Part shown: positions 54,263-63,084 of the stretch, one piece after another | Layout of the letters: every line of letters starts with the position of its first letter | Position numbering within the stretch: the first letter of the stretch is position 1 | NCBI RefSeq assembly: GCF_001761325.1 | Contig: NZ_CP017478.1 | Span: 1,695,501 to 1,759,500 of the forward strand | Source of the DNA: Urechidicola croceus | GTDB taxonomy: Bacteria; Bacteroidota; Bacteroidia; Flavobacteriales; Flavobacteriaceae | Direction of reading: 5' to 3' | DNA length: 64,000 nucleotides | The notes under the pieces: generated by a model | Database searches by the model: none | The model's input: the letters and a program-made list of their open reading frames with translations, nothing else | What the model was told of the DNA's origin: nothing | Position numbers and translations under genes: made by a program

Positions 54263-55225
54263 ATGTCAGTTTTAGTATATGCCGAATCATCGGAAGGAAA
54301 ATTTAAAAAGGTTGCTCTTGAAGTAACATCATACGGAAAAAAAGTAGCTGAACAATTAGGAACTAACCTTGTTGTATTAACTATAAATGTTAATGATACA
54401 TCAGAATTAAATAATTATGGTGCAGAAAAAATAGTGTCTGTAAAGAATGATGCATTGAATAATTTGAATGCAAAAATTGTTGCTAATGTTATTAAACAAG
54501 TAGCAGAAAAAGAAAGTTCTTCTGTGGTGATATTAGATTCAAGTGCCAATGGATTAACTACAGCACCAATGGTTGCTGTTAATCTTAATGCAGGTTATGC
54601 TTCTAATGTAGTTGCTACCCCAAGTAATACTAGCCCATTTATTGTAAAACGCAAAGCATTTTCGAACAAAGCATTTAATAATACGGAAATAAAAACTGCT
54701 GTTAAAGTAATAGGATTGGCTAAAAATTCATTCGGATTAGTTGAAAATTCTTTAAGTGGAACTGTTGAAGAATTCTCACCATCGATTATTGAAAGTGGTG
54801 TGAAATCTACTTCAGTAGACAGAACAACAGGAAAAGTAACTATAGCCGATGCAGATATTGTTGTTTCTGGTGGACGCGGATTAAAAGGTCCAGAAAATTG
54901 GGGAATGATTGAAGAATTAGCAGATGTTTTAGGAGCAGCAACAGCATGTTCTAAACCAGTATCAGATATGGATTGGAGACCTCATAGTGAACATGTTGGT
55001 CAAACCGGAAAACCAGTATCTTCTAACTTATATATCGCAATAGGTATTTCAGGAGCAATCCAACATTTAGCAGGAATCAACTCTTCAAAGGTAAAAGTGG
55101 TAATTAATACTGATGCTGAAGCACCTTTCTTTAAAGCTGCAGATTATGGAGTTGTAGGTGATGCATTTGAAGTAGTACCAGCACTTATTGAAAAGTTAAA
55201 AAGTTTTAAAGCTCAAAACGCATAA
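54263..55225 (+). CDS. etfA: electron transfer flavoprotein, alpha subunit
   Basis: A 320-residue FAD-binding ETF subunit. The C-terminal FAD domain has SGGRGLKGPENWGMIEELA, ACSKPVSDMDW, HVGQTGKPVSSNLYIAIGIS and VINTDAEAPFFKAADYGVVGD, all hallmarks of EtfA. It passes electrons to ETF-quinone oxidoreductase in the membrane. The unit ends in a strong terminator. Confidence 0.98.
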   Translation: MSVLVYAESSEGKFKKVALEVTSYGKKVAEQLGTNLVVLTINVNDTSELNNYGAEKIVSVKNDALNNLNAKIVANVIKQVAEKESSSVVILDSSANGLTTAPMVAVNLNAGYASNVVATPSNTSPFIVKRKAFSNKAFNNTEIKTAVKVIGLAKNSFGLVENSLSGTVEEFSPSIIESGVKSTSVDRTTGKVTIADADIVVSGGRGLKGPENWGMIEELADVLGAATACSKPVSDMDWRPHSEHVGQTGKPVSSNLYIAIGISGAIQHLAGINSSKVKVVINTDAEAPFFKAADYGVVGDAFEVVPALIEKLKSFKAQNA

Positions 55226-55251
55226 TTTTTATTAAATTGTGCCTCGAAAGG

Positions 55252-55298
55252 CTGTCTAATTTTAGATTTTCTAAAGTCTTCAATTAGACAGTTTTTTT
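55252..55298 (+). terminator. terminator after etfA
   Basis: CTGTCTAATT (55252-55261) pairs with AATTAGACAG (55282-55291), with an inner TTTAGA/TCTAAA stem, followed by seven T residues. Confidence 0.92.
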
Positions 55299-55333
55299 AT
55301 TTAATATTTTTGGACGGATAAATCAATTAAGAG

Positions 55334-55942
55334 TTGAGTTTAGTAAGATTAGACATAAAAGGAATTTCATATAGCCAAACACAAAGCGGTGCTTACGCAC
55401 TAGTTTTAAGTGAAGTAGATGGAACACGCACACTACCAATAGTAATTGGAGCTTTTGAAGCACAATCAATAGCAATCGCATTGGAAAAGGAAATAAAACC
55501 TCCAAGACCTTTGACACATGATTTATTTAAAAGTTTTGCAGATCGATTTAACATAATAATTAAACAAGTAATCATCCATAAATTAGTGGATGGTGTGTTT
55601 TATTCTAGTTTAATATGTGAACGAGACGGTATAGAAGAAATTATTGATACAAGAACTTCAGATGCTATAGCTCTTGCTACGAGATTTGATGCTCCGATTT
55701 TTACCTACGAAAATATTTTAGACAAAGCTGGTGTTTATCTAAAACTAAAGGATGATACAGAAGAAGAAGATAAAGAAAATATCGATTTAGGTGATTTAAT
55801 TCCTGAAACTGTTGAAGAATCTTCATATTCATCCGAAACAATTGAAAATCTTTACGAACAACTTGAAAATGCTGTAGCAAATGAAGACTACGAACTAGCA
55901 GCAAGAATCCGTGATGAAATAAATAAACGAAATAAAAAATAA
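55334..55942 (+). CDS. bifunctional nuclease family protein (DUF151) with UVR motif
   Basis: A 202-residue protein starting at TTG (55334), since no ATG lies near the conserved N-terminus. A DUF151 domain (about 1-130, with LPIVIGAFEAQSIAIALE and TRTSDAIALATRFDAPIF) is followed by an acidic linker and a UvrB/UvrC-type motif (about 168-200, ENAVANEDYELAARIRDEI). Family members have been reported to have DNase/RNase activity. It lies 2 bp before the nucleoside transporter gene, so they share a transcript. Confidence 0.9.
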   Translation: MSLVRLDIKGISYSQTQSGAYALVLSEVDGTRTLPIVIGAFEAQSIAIALEKEIKPPRPLTHDLFKSFADRFNIIIKQVIIHKLVDGVFYSSLICERDGIEEIIDTRTSDAIALATRFDAPIFTYENILDKAGVYLKLKDDTEEEDKENIDLGDLIPETVEESSYSSETIENLYEQLENAVANEDYELAARIRDEINKRNKK

Positions 55943-55943
55943 T

Positions 55944-57341
55944 ATGAATAAAAAGTTCATTTTAACCATTGGTCTGCTTTTTAGTTTCCTCATTTCCCAT
56001 GCTCAAAATATTCCTTCTGATGTAATTATACCAAATCAAGGCTTTTCATTCAATTCATTATGGAGAGGATTACTAGGTATGGCCTCATTAATTTTTATAG
56101 CATATTTATTTAGTAGTAATAAAAAAGCCATTAACTGGAAAACAGTATCTATTGGATTAGCAATTCAACTATTAATTGCAATTGGAGTATTAAAAGTTCC
56201 TTTTATTCAATCAATTTTTGAGGGTGTAGGTAAAATTTTTGTTAATGTTTTAGACTATACAAGAGCAGGTAGCGAATTTTTGTTTCAAGGTTTGGTAGTA
56301 GATATGGATACTTTTGGTTTTATATTTGCTTTCCAAGTATTACCAACAATAATTTTCTTTTCTGCATTAACTTCAGTATTATTTTACTTAGGAATTATTC
56401 AAAAAGTTGTTAAAGCTCTTGCTTGGTTATTGAGTAAATCTCTTAAAATTTCTGGCGCAGAAAGTTTAAGTGTTGCAGGAAATATATTTTTAGGCCAAAC
56501 TGAAGCTCCACTGCTAATAAAAGCTTATTTAGAAAAAATGAATAAGTCTGAAATATTATTGGTCATGATTGGTGGAATGGCAACAGTAGCAGGTGCAGTA
56601 CTAGCAGCATATATAGGATTTTTAGGCGGTGATGACCCTGCATTAAGATTACAATTCGCCAAACATCTATTAGCAGCATCAGTAATGGCTGCACCAGGAG
56701 CAATTGTAATCTCAAAAATTTTATATCCTCAAATAGAAGAAGTAAATACAGATGTTAAAGTTTCATCTGAAAAAATTGGAACAAATATTTTAGAAGCAAT
56801 ATCTAACGGAACAACTGAAGGGTTAAAACTAGCTGTAAATGTTGGTGCAATGCTATTAGTATTCGTTGCTTTTATTGCAATGATAAATGGCATTTTAGGA
56901 TGGATTGGAGATATTACTCATTTGAATGATTGGATGGCTGCAAATACATCTTACCCACAATTCTCATTAGAATCAATTTTAGGGACAATATTTGCACCTT
57001 TAATGTGGTTAATAGGTATTGCTAAAGAAGATATGGCAATGATGGGACAACTTTTAGGTATTAAATTGGCCGCAAGCGAATTTGTTGGATATATTCAACT
57101 TGCTGATTTAAAAGATATTACCAACGTGACACATTTGAATTATCAAAAATCGGTAATTATGGCTACTTATATGCTATGTGGTTTTGCAAATTTTGCTTCT
57201 ATTGGAATTCAAATTGGAGGAATTGGTTCAATAGCACCAGGACAACGTAAATTATTATCAGAATTTGGTATGAAAGCACTAATTGGAGGAACAATTGCAT
57301 CTTTAATCTCAGCAACTATTGCAGGAATGATTTTAGGATAA
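55944..57341 (+). CDS. concentrative nucleoside transporter (CNT/NupC family)
   Basis: A 465-residue membrane protein with about ten membrane segments. The CNT motifs LGQTEAPLLIKAYLEKMNKSE (about 182-202, split in helices), GGMATVAGAVLAAYIGFLG and GFANFASIGIQIGGIGSIAPGQR are present. It imports nucleosides with sodium or protons. The N-terminus (KKFILTIGLLFSFLISHAQ) looks like a cleavable signal peptide, common in Bacteroidota members. It is in one operon with the DUF151, thyA and folA genes, consistent with nucleotide supply. Confidence 0.94.
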   Translation: MNKKFILTIGLLFSFLISHAQNIPSDVIIPNQGFSFNSLWRGLLGMASLIFIAYLFSSNKKAINWKTVSIGLAIQLLIAIGVLKVPFIQSIFEGVGKIFVNVLDYTRAGSEFLFQGLVVDMDTFGFIFAFQVLPTIIFFSALTSVLFYLGIIQKVVKALAWLLSKSLKISGAESLSVAGNIFLGQTEAPLLIKAYLEKMNKSEILLVMIGGMATVAGAVLAAYIGFLGGDDPALRLQFAKHLLAASVMAAPGAIVISKILYPQIEEVNTDVKVSSEKIGTNILEAISNGTTEGLKLAVNVGAMLLVFVAFIAMINGILGWIGDITHLNDWMAANTSYPQFSLESILGTIFAPLMWLIGIAKEDMAMMGQLLGIKLAASEFVGYIQLADLKDITNVTHLNYQKSVIMATYMLCGFANFASIGIQIGGIGSIAPGQRKLLSEFGMKALIGGTIASLISATIAGMILG

Positions 57342-57373
57342 AATATAGAATGATAGATTAAGAGAGAAAGACT

Positions 57374-58198
57374 ATGAAACAATATTTAGATTTAATACAG
57401 CACGTAAGAAAAAACGGTATAGAAAAAACCGATAGAACCGGAACTGGTACAAAAAGTGTTTTTGGTTATCAAATGAGATTTGATTTGGAAGATGGCTTTC
57501 CGATGGTTACAACCAAAAAATTACATTTAAAATCTATAATTCACGAGTTACTTTGGTTTTTAAAAGGTGATACCAATATTGAATATCTAAAAGAAAATGG
57601 TGTCAAAATTTGGGATGCTTGGGCTGATGAAAATGGAGACTTGGGTCCGGTTTATGGACATCAATGGAGGAATTGGAATAGTGATGGAATAGATCAAATA
57701 AAAGATCTTATTCAAACTATAAAGACGAATCCAGATAGTAGAAGAATGATTGTATCTGCATGGAATCCAAGCGTATTGCCTGATACTTCTGTTTCATTTT
57801 CGGAAAATGTAGCAAATAATAAAGCTGCACTTCCACCATGTCATGCTTTCTTTCAGTTTTATGTTGCTAATGGAAAATTATCATGTCAATTATATCAACG
57901 TAGTGCCGATATATTTTTAGGAGTGCCTTTTAATATTGCTTCTTATGCACTTTTGGTAATGATGATTGCTCAGGTTTGCGATTTAGGGTATGGTGAATTT
58001 ATTCATACTTTTGGTGATGCTCATATCTACAATAACCATAAAGAACAAATAGATTTACAATTGTCTCGTGAACCTCGTTTACTACCGACAATGAACATAA
58101 ATCCAAATATTAAAGATATATTTGAGTTTAAATTTGAAGATTTTGAATTAGTAGACTATAATCCACATCCACTAATTAGAGGAAAAGTATCGGTATAA
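57374..58198 (+). CDS. thyA: thymidylate synthase
   Basis: A 274-residue ThyA that makes dTMP from dUMP with methylene-THF. Visible are [32 protein letters not shown] and the catalytic Cys in [21 protein letters not shown], followed by the dUMP-binding [13 protein letters not shown] small insertion ([12 protein letters not shown]) precedes the active site and accounts for its extra length over the E. coli enzyme (264). It produces dihydrofolate, which the next gene product regenerates. Confidence 0.98.
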   Translation: MKQYLDLIQHVRKNGIEKTDRTGTGTKSVFGYQMRFDLEDGFPMVTTKKLHLKSIIHELLWFLKGDTNIEYLKENGVKIWDAWADENGDLGPVYGHQWRNWNSDGIDQIKDLIQTIKTNPDSRRMIVSAWNPSVLPDTSVSFSENVANNKAALPPCHAFFQFYVANGKLSCQLYQRSADIFLGVPFNIASYALLVMMIAQVCDLGYGEFIHTFGDAHIYNNHKEQIDLQLSREPRLLPTMNINPNIKDIFEFKFEDFELVDYNPHPLIRGKVSV

Positions 58199-58202
58199 AA
58201 TT

Positions 58203-59075
58203 ATGCAAGAACAACACGAACTATACGAAAACGCTCGTAAGCGCATCAAACAAAAGAAGCGACTTTACTTACATTTTATTATTTTCTTAGTAGGTTCGGT
58301 CTTTCTTATTATTCTTAACAAAGTTTTAAAACTAGGTGAAACTTATGCCGAAAATTGGTTTGTATGGGCAATTATGTTATGGCTTTTCTTCTGGGTATTA
58401 CATTTTGTCAACGTTTTTATTACTAATAAATTTATGGGTAAAGATTGGGAGCGTATTCAAACTGAAAAATTAGTTACCAAACAAGAAAAAAGAATTGAAA
58501 AAATTAAAAAGAACCTAGAAAGAGAAGAGCAATTTATAGCAGAAAGTGAGTTCTTTAACGAACAAGAAAAAAAAAAGATTGAAACAAAACAAACACTAAC
58601 TCTAATTGCTGCAATAGGAAGCAATAATGCTCTTGGAAAAGACAATGACCTTATATGGCATTTACCTGCTGACCTTCAGCATTTTAAAAATTCTACTTCT
58701 GGACATCATATAATTATGGGGAGAAACACTTTTGAATCTATTGGAAAAGCGCTTCCAAACAGAACAAATGTTATCATTACTCGAAACCCAAACTATTCTG
58801 TTGAAAATTGTATTATTGTAAATACACTAGAAGATGCTATAAAAATTGCAGAAAATGACAACAATCCTTTTATTGTAGGAGGTGCCCAAATTTACAACCA
58901 AGCTATAAACTTAGTTGATAAATTGATTATTACCGAAGTACATAAAGATTTTGAAGCTGATACTTTTTTTCCAAAAATAGATAAATCTATATGGAAAGAA
59001 GTTAATAGACAAAATTTTAAAGCTGATGAAAAAAATAAATATGACTATAGTTTTGTAACTTATTTAAAAAATTAA
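58203..59075 (+). CDS. folA: 2TM domain-dihydrofolate reductase fusion
   Basis: A 290-residue protein. Residues about 21-40 and 51-73 are two membrane helices of the 2TM family, a charged coiled-coil linker covers about 80-129, and a complete dihydrofolate reductase domain covers 131-290 (LIAAIGSNNALGKDNDLIWHL... with IIMGRNTFESIG and FIVGGAQIYNQAI). It starts 4 bp after thyA, so dTMP synthesis and folate recycling are coupled. The fusion predicts a reductase tethered to the inner membrane; stand-alone FolA is normally soluble. Confidence 0.95.
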   Translation: MQEQHELYENARKRIKQKKRLYLHFIIFLVGSVFLIILNKVLKLGETYAENWFVWAIMLWLFFWVLHFVNVFITNKFMGKDWERIQTEKLVTKQEKRIEKIKKNLEREEQFIAESEFFNEQEKKKIETKQTLTLIAAIGSNNALGKDNDLIWHLPADLQHFKNSTSGHHIIMGRNTFESIGKALPNRTNVIITRNPNYSVENCIIVNTLEDAIKIAENDNNPFIVGGAQIYNQAINLVDKLIITEVHKDFEADTFFPKIDKSIWKEVNRQNFKADEKNKYDYSFVTYLKN

Positions 59076-59143
59076 AGGTAAGATCAATAAAGAACTTACC
59101 TTTAATTCAACACTTAAATTATGAGAGAAAATTAAATTTATTT

Positions 59144-59728
59144 TTACTTGACAATCATTTCTTTAAAAGTTCTACCGTTAGTCGTCATAACCAAAGTATA
59201 TGTTCCTTTATCAAGTTTAGAAATGTTTAGTTTGCGACCTAGATTCATATCACCTTTAAGTTCTTCCTTATAAAGTAAATGTGTTCCTGAATCGTACAAC
59301 TTAATATCCATAGATTCTTTTTCAAGGGCTAATTTTGAAATAAAAACCGAATCATCTTTGATTCTAACAACAGGCTTATGCTGAATAATTTCATTATCAA
59401 ATTTAACAACATGATATTCTACATTAAAAGGTATTATTTTCAATTTAGTTGGACTATCAACCTCGAAAAAATAATTACCATTAGGTAATGTAGTTAAATC
59501 AAATTTTTTCGTGAACTCTATATTATTTATATTTTCTCTATGTAAAACCACACCGTAACTGTCTTTAACATATACATCTACTGGTTCATCGTAATTCTTT
59601 AAAGTTAACAATACTAATTTTTCATTAATCTCGTCAACTTTAATACTAGGCTCATTAATCATTGCTTGTGAAGTGATTGAAGTAGCTACTACTACAATTA
59701 ATAAACTTCTTTTTAATAAATTTTTCAT
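59144..59728 (-). CDS. hypothetical secreted beta-sandwich protein
   Basis: A 194-residue protein with a signal peptide (about 1-22) and two repeats of a beta-sandwich type. Each ends in a GxY/GTY strand (LTTLPNGNYFFEVD, ISKLDKGTYTLVMTTNGRTF), reminiscent of the Por-type sorting or Ig-like domains common in this phylum, but without a clear match. It is read divergently from the AraC-type regulator. A -7 element TACATTTG lies at 59757-59764. Function unknown. Confidence 0.75.
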   Translation of the reverse strand: MKNLLKRSLLIVVVATSITSQAMINEPSIKVDEINEKLVLLTLKNYDEPVDVYVKDSYGVVLHRENINNIEFTKKFDLTTLPNGNYFFEVDSPTKLKIIPFNVEYHVVKFDNEIIQHKPVVRIKDDSVFISKLALEKESMDIKLYDSGTHLLYKEELKGDMNLGRKLNISKLDKGTYTLVMTTNGRTFKEMIVK

Positions 59729-59756
59729 GGTATAAATTTTTAAGATTAATACACTA

Positions 59757-59913
59757 CAAATGTATAAGGATAAATAAGTTTATACTACTCCAATATTTTC
59801 AAATTTATGTCTTATTTTACCTGTTAAATAATTGTTAATTAAATATTAAGTTAATATAGAACACAAAAGTGTCAATATTTTATAGGTTAAATGAAGTAGT
59901 TTACTTACTTTTG
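59757..59913. promoter_or_regulatory. divergent promoter region of the secreted protein and AraC-type regulator
   Basis: A -7 type TACATTTG (minus, 59757-59764) faces the secreted-protein gene, and TACTTTTG (plus, 59906-59913) lies 17 bp before the AraC start. Between them is an AT-rich block (about 59798-59870) that is repeated, diverged, at about 61059-61134 upstream of the candidate small RNA. Confidence 0.6.
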
Positions 59914-59930
59914 TACTAAACAACACTATT

Positions 59931-60809
59931 ATGAGTAGCCTAAAACCCGCATTTGAAAAGATATATCCAGAGTTTGGAAGTTCATTACATGTAAAACAAC
60001 ACAATGAACAAATTGAAAATAATTTACCTTTTTGGCATTTTCACCCAGAACTTGAATTAGTTTATGTAAATAAAGCTAAAGGAAAAAGGCATATTGGTAG
60101 TCATTTGTCTTATTTTAATAATAGCCAACTAATATTAATAGGGTCAAACTTACCACATAGTGGATTTACTGACAGGTTTACCACCAATGGATCAGAAACA
60201 ATAATTCAATTTAAAGAAGATTTCTTAGGTGAGAATTTTTTTGATATACCAGAAATGCAAGTTGTAAAAAACTTATTTGAAAGAGCAAAAAAAGGGTTGC
60301 TGTTTGGTATTGAGACTAAAAAATTAATCGGATCTAAAATTGAAGCTCTTACAGAATTTGAGGGAATTGAACGAATTATTAAGTTTTTAGATATTTTAAA
60401 AGATTTATCTTATTCTGAAGATTACACCATATTAAATGTTGATGGATTTGCTTTTGAAGTAAAACCACAAGACAATAAAAAAATTGATATGGTATTTAGC
60501 CATGTTAGCGAAAATTTCAAAAGACCTATACCATTAGAAGAAATTGCCAATAAAGTAAGTATGACCGTTCCTGCTTTTTGCAGATATTATAAAAAAGTAA
60601 CTGGAAAAACATTCACACAATTTGTTAATGAATTTAGAATTGTACATGCAACTAAATTATTGGCTGAAAACCCTTCAAGTATTACAGACATTTGTTTTGA
60701 AAGTGGATTTAATAACTTTTCTCATTTCAATAAGTTATTTAAAAAATTTACTGGAAAAAGTCCATTGAAATACCGAAATGAAATGAAACAATTGGTTATT
60801 CAAAAATAA
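59931..60809 (+). CDS. AraC family transcriptional regulator
   Basis: A 292-residue protein. The N-terminal cupin-like sensor domain (about 20-110, FWHFHPELELVYVNKAKGKR, LIGSNLPHSGF) is followed by a C-terminal AraC double helix-turn-helix (about 190-290, ITDICFESGFNNFSHFNKLF, FTGKSPLKYR). Such regulators in Bacteroidota answer to small molecules. Its likely nearby targets are the divergent secreted protein and, through a related upstream sequence, the RNA locus downstream; both are inference. Confidence 0.93.
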   Translation: MSSLKPAFEKIYPEFGSSLHVKQHNEQIENNLPFWHFHPELELVYVNKAKGKRHIGSHLSYFNNSQLILIGSNLPHSGFTDRFTTNGSETIIQFKEDFLGENFFDIPEMQVVKNLFERAKKGLLFGIETKKLIGSKIEALTEFEGIERIIKFLDILKDLSYSEDYTILNVDGFAFEVKPQDNKKIDMVFSHVSENFKRPIPLEEIANKVSMTVPAFCRYYKKVTGKTFTQFVNEFRIVHATKLLAENPSSITDICFESGFNNFSHFNKLFKKFTGKSPLKYRNEMKQLVIQK

Positions 60810-60899
60810 CTTCTTTCACTTTGTTTTCTTAAAGAATTTATTTCATATTATTTATACATATAAATATATGAGTAGTATTATAACTGATATTACTCCAAA

Positions 60900-61014
60900 T
60901 AAAAAATGAGGTCTTACGACCTCATTTTTTCAATTAACTTAACTAACTATGTATAAAGAACGTGTGTGAAGTATTTAAAAGAACTCTAGTAGAGTTCTGT
61001 GTACTACTTATTAA
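60900..61014 (-). ncRNA. candidate small RNA of about 115 nt
   Basis: On the minus strand a promoter-like TATATTTG (61020-61027) is followed by an AT-rich stretch with a perfect 8-bp hairpin (60981-60997, GAACTCTAGTAGAGTTC), then a 13-bp GC-containing stem with TTAC/GTAA loop and T tail (60901-60930). No reading frame longer than a few codons lies within. This accounts for most of the 450-bp gap between araC and sppA. The last hairpin may also end araC transcription from the other side. Not matched to a known RNA family. Confidence 0.55.
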
Positions 61015-61019
61015 CACTA

Positions 61020-61047
61020 CAAATATATGGCACATATCTCGATTCAA
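61020..61047 (-). promoter_or_regulatory. promoter of the candidate small RNA
   Basis: TATATTTG (61020-61027) is preceded on the minus strand by TTG 17 bases upstream (61045-61047), close to the TTTG-N19-TAnnTTTG consensus. No coding gene starts downstream of it on this strand. Confidence 0.6.
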
Positions 61048-61058
61048 CTACATCATTT

Positions 61059-61134
61059 TTTTCCAATTTATGTTCTATTTTAACCGTTAACCATTTGTTA
61101 AATTAATGTTAAGTTAATTTAGAGTATAAAAAAG
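61059..61134. repeat. diverged copy of the 59798-59870 upstream block
   Basis: Both blocks share aatttatg, tctattttaacc-type, gttaa, ttgttaa and ttaagttaat segments in the same order and orientation. They lie at the same distance upstream of a TAnnTTTG box on the minus strand. By eye about two thirds of positions agree, but the sequence is AT-rich, so an alignment is needed. Confidence 0.45.
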
Positions 61135-61262
61135 TTAAAAAAGTATATTATTCAAAATAACGTAATTGATTGAAAAACAATAAATTACACTAAAACACAT
61201 ATGGGAAATATTGCTAAGCACTCAAAATCAGAAGTTTACAATATAGCATATTAATGGCAAGT

Positions 61263-63014
61263 TTAATTAAGATCGATGATATAAGGAAGCCTCATTTGAA
61301 TGCCTTTAAATTGGGTTCTATTTTGAATTTCTTGGTAAATTTTATAGTTTTCTTCACCTAATTCCTTTTTTATCAAGTCATTTTTTGCTTTAATAAATGA
61401 AAAACTTTTGAAAGAATCTTCTATATCTTTCTTATATCGTGGATAGTTTGATGTTTTGTAATCTACTATTCCTGCTAACTCTGCTGCAGCAACTATCGCA
61501 TCTTCCATACTTCCTAACTCATCTATTAAACCTATTTCAATTGCCTCTTTTCCAGTCCATACTCTACCTTGAGCAATCGAGTCAACAGCATCTCTGGTCA
61601 TATTACGACCTTCTGCTACTCTTTTTAAGAAAGTTTCGTAAGTTCTTTCAACACCTTCTTTAGTTACATTATAAAAATCATCTGTCATTGGTTCATAAGG
61701 ACTATAACCAACAGATTGCTTATTTGTCGCCACTTGCTCTGCATTGATACCAATTCTATCAACTAACTCACTAAAGTTTGGAATAGTACCAAATACACCA
61801 ATAGAACCAGTTATTGAAGTTGGTTGAGCATAAATTTTATCAGCAACACAAGCCATGTAGTAACCTCCTGATGCTGCTACATCACCAATTGAAACTACTA
61901 TTGGTTTCTCTGATTTTAAAATTTGTAATTCTCTCCAAATTAAATCAGCTGTAAGTGCAATTCCTCCAGGTGAATCAATACGAAGGACAACAGCTTTAAT
62001 CTTATTATTATCACGAACTTTTCTAATAGCTCTTATCATGCTTTCCTGACCTATATAAGACTCATCTCCCTCACCATATAAAATATCTCCTTGCGCATAA
62101 ATTATTGCAATTGTATTTGATGAAGTTGATTTTAGCCTACCTTTTCCTGTTGAAATATAATTATTTATACTTATCGTATGAACATCATCGTTTACTAAAG
62201 ACTTTAATTTCTCTTCATATTGATCTTTAAAAATGGCTCCATCTATCATATTATTTTCAACTGCCATTTCTGAACTCCTCGTCAATAAATCATCTGCAAT
62301 TAAATTTAATTCATCATTATTTTTATTTCTACTTGAGCCAACATCCTCTAGAATTTCTTCCCAAATTGAATTTAAAAACGAAGTAATTTGTTCTCTATTT
62401 GCATCACTCATTTTATTATCTAAGTAACCTTCAACAGCACTCTTATACTTTCCATGCCTTATAACTTCCATTTTTACACCGTATTTATCTTCAAAATCTT
62501 TATAAAACAATCTTTCAGAAGACAAACCTTTAAATTCTGCCATTCCATAAGGTGTTACAAAAACTGAATCGGCCACAGAACTTAAATAGTAACTTTTTTG
62601 AGAATACAAATTAGCATATGAAGTAATGAATTTTCCTGTTTCTTTAAATTCAACAAGTTTATTACGAATAGCCTGAGTTTGTGCCATGCCAGCACTCACA
62701 AATTCTCCTTCTATGCTAATTCCTTTAATTTTATCATCATATTTCGCATTTTCAATAGCATTTAAAACACTGCTTAATTGTAATTGATCTTTACCAAATA
62801 ACTCATCTAAAGGATTATCTGATTTAGGAACATAATCTTTAATCGTATTACTTAAATCAAGTTCTAAAACTGAATTAGATTTTACAGTTACTTTGTCTTT
62901 ATCACCTAGTGCTGAAACAAGGAAACCAAAAAACAAAAAACTAAGTCCTGTTAATAAAATTAATGCTATTGATGTACCTAAACAACTTGCTAATACCTTT
63001 CGAAAAAAATTCAT
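61263..63014 (-). CDS. sppA: signal peptide peptidase SppA, 67K type
   Basis: A 583-residue serine protease with an N-terminal membrane anchor (about 10-37) and two peptidase S49 domains. The catalytic Lys lies in RHGKYKSAVEGYLDN and the nucleophile Ser in GDVAASGGYYMACVADKI; VLRIDSPGG and ITGSIGVFG are also typical. It degrades leftover signal peptides and membrane fragments. It diverges from folK with a 70-bp gap; TATATTTG at 63038-63045 is a likely -7 box. Confidence 0.97.
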   Translation of the reverse strand: MNFFRKVLASCLGTSIALILLTGLSFLFFGFLVSALGDKDKVTVKSNSVLELDLSNTIKDYVPKSDNPLDELFGKDQLQLSSVLNAIENAKYDDKIKGISIEGEFVSAGMAQTQAIRNKLVEFKETGKFITSYANLYSQKSYYLSSVADSVFVTPYGMAEFKGLSSERLFYKDFEDKYGVKMEVIRHGKYKSAVEGYLDNKMSDANREQITSFLNSIWEEILEDVGSSRNKNNDELNLIADDLLTRSSEMAVENNMIDGAIFKDQYEEKLKSLVNDDVHTISINNYISTGKGRLKSTSSNTIAIIYAQGDILYGEGDESYIGQESMIRAIRKVRDNNKIKAVVLRIDSPGGIALTADLIWRELQILKSEKPIVVSIGDVAASGGYYMACVADKIYAQPTSITGSIGVFGTIPNFSELVDRIGINAEQVATNKQSVGYSPYEPMTDDFYNVTKEGVERTYETFLKRVAEGRNMTRDAVDSIAQGRVWTGKEAIEIGLIDELGSMEDAIVAAAELAGIVDYKTSNYPRYKKDIEDSFKSFSFIKAKNDLIKKELGEENYKIYQEIQNRTQFKGIQMRLPYIIDLN

Positions 63015-63084
63015 AAAAATGTTTATAATTTACCTTACAAATATACACTTTTCTCTTTTACATTTCTTTCCTTTGCAATACTGA

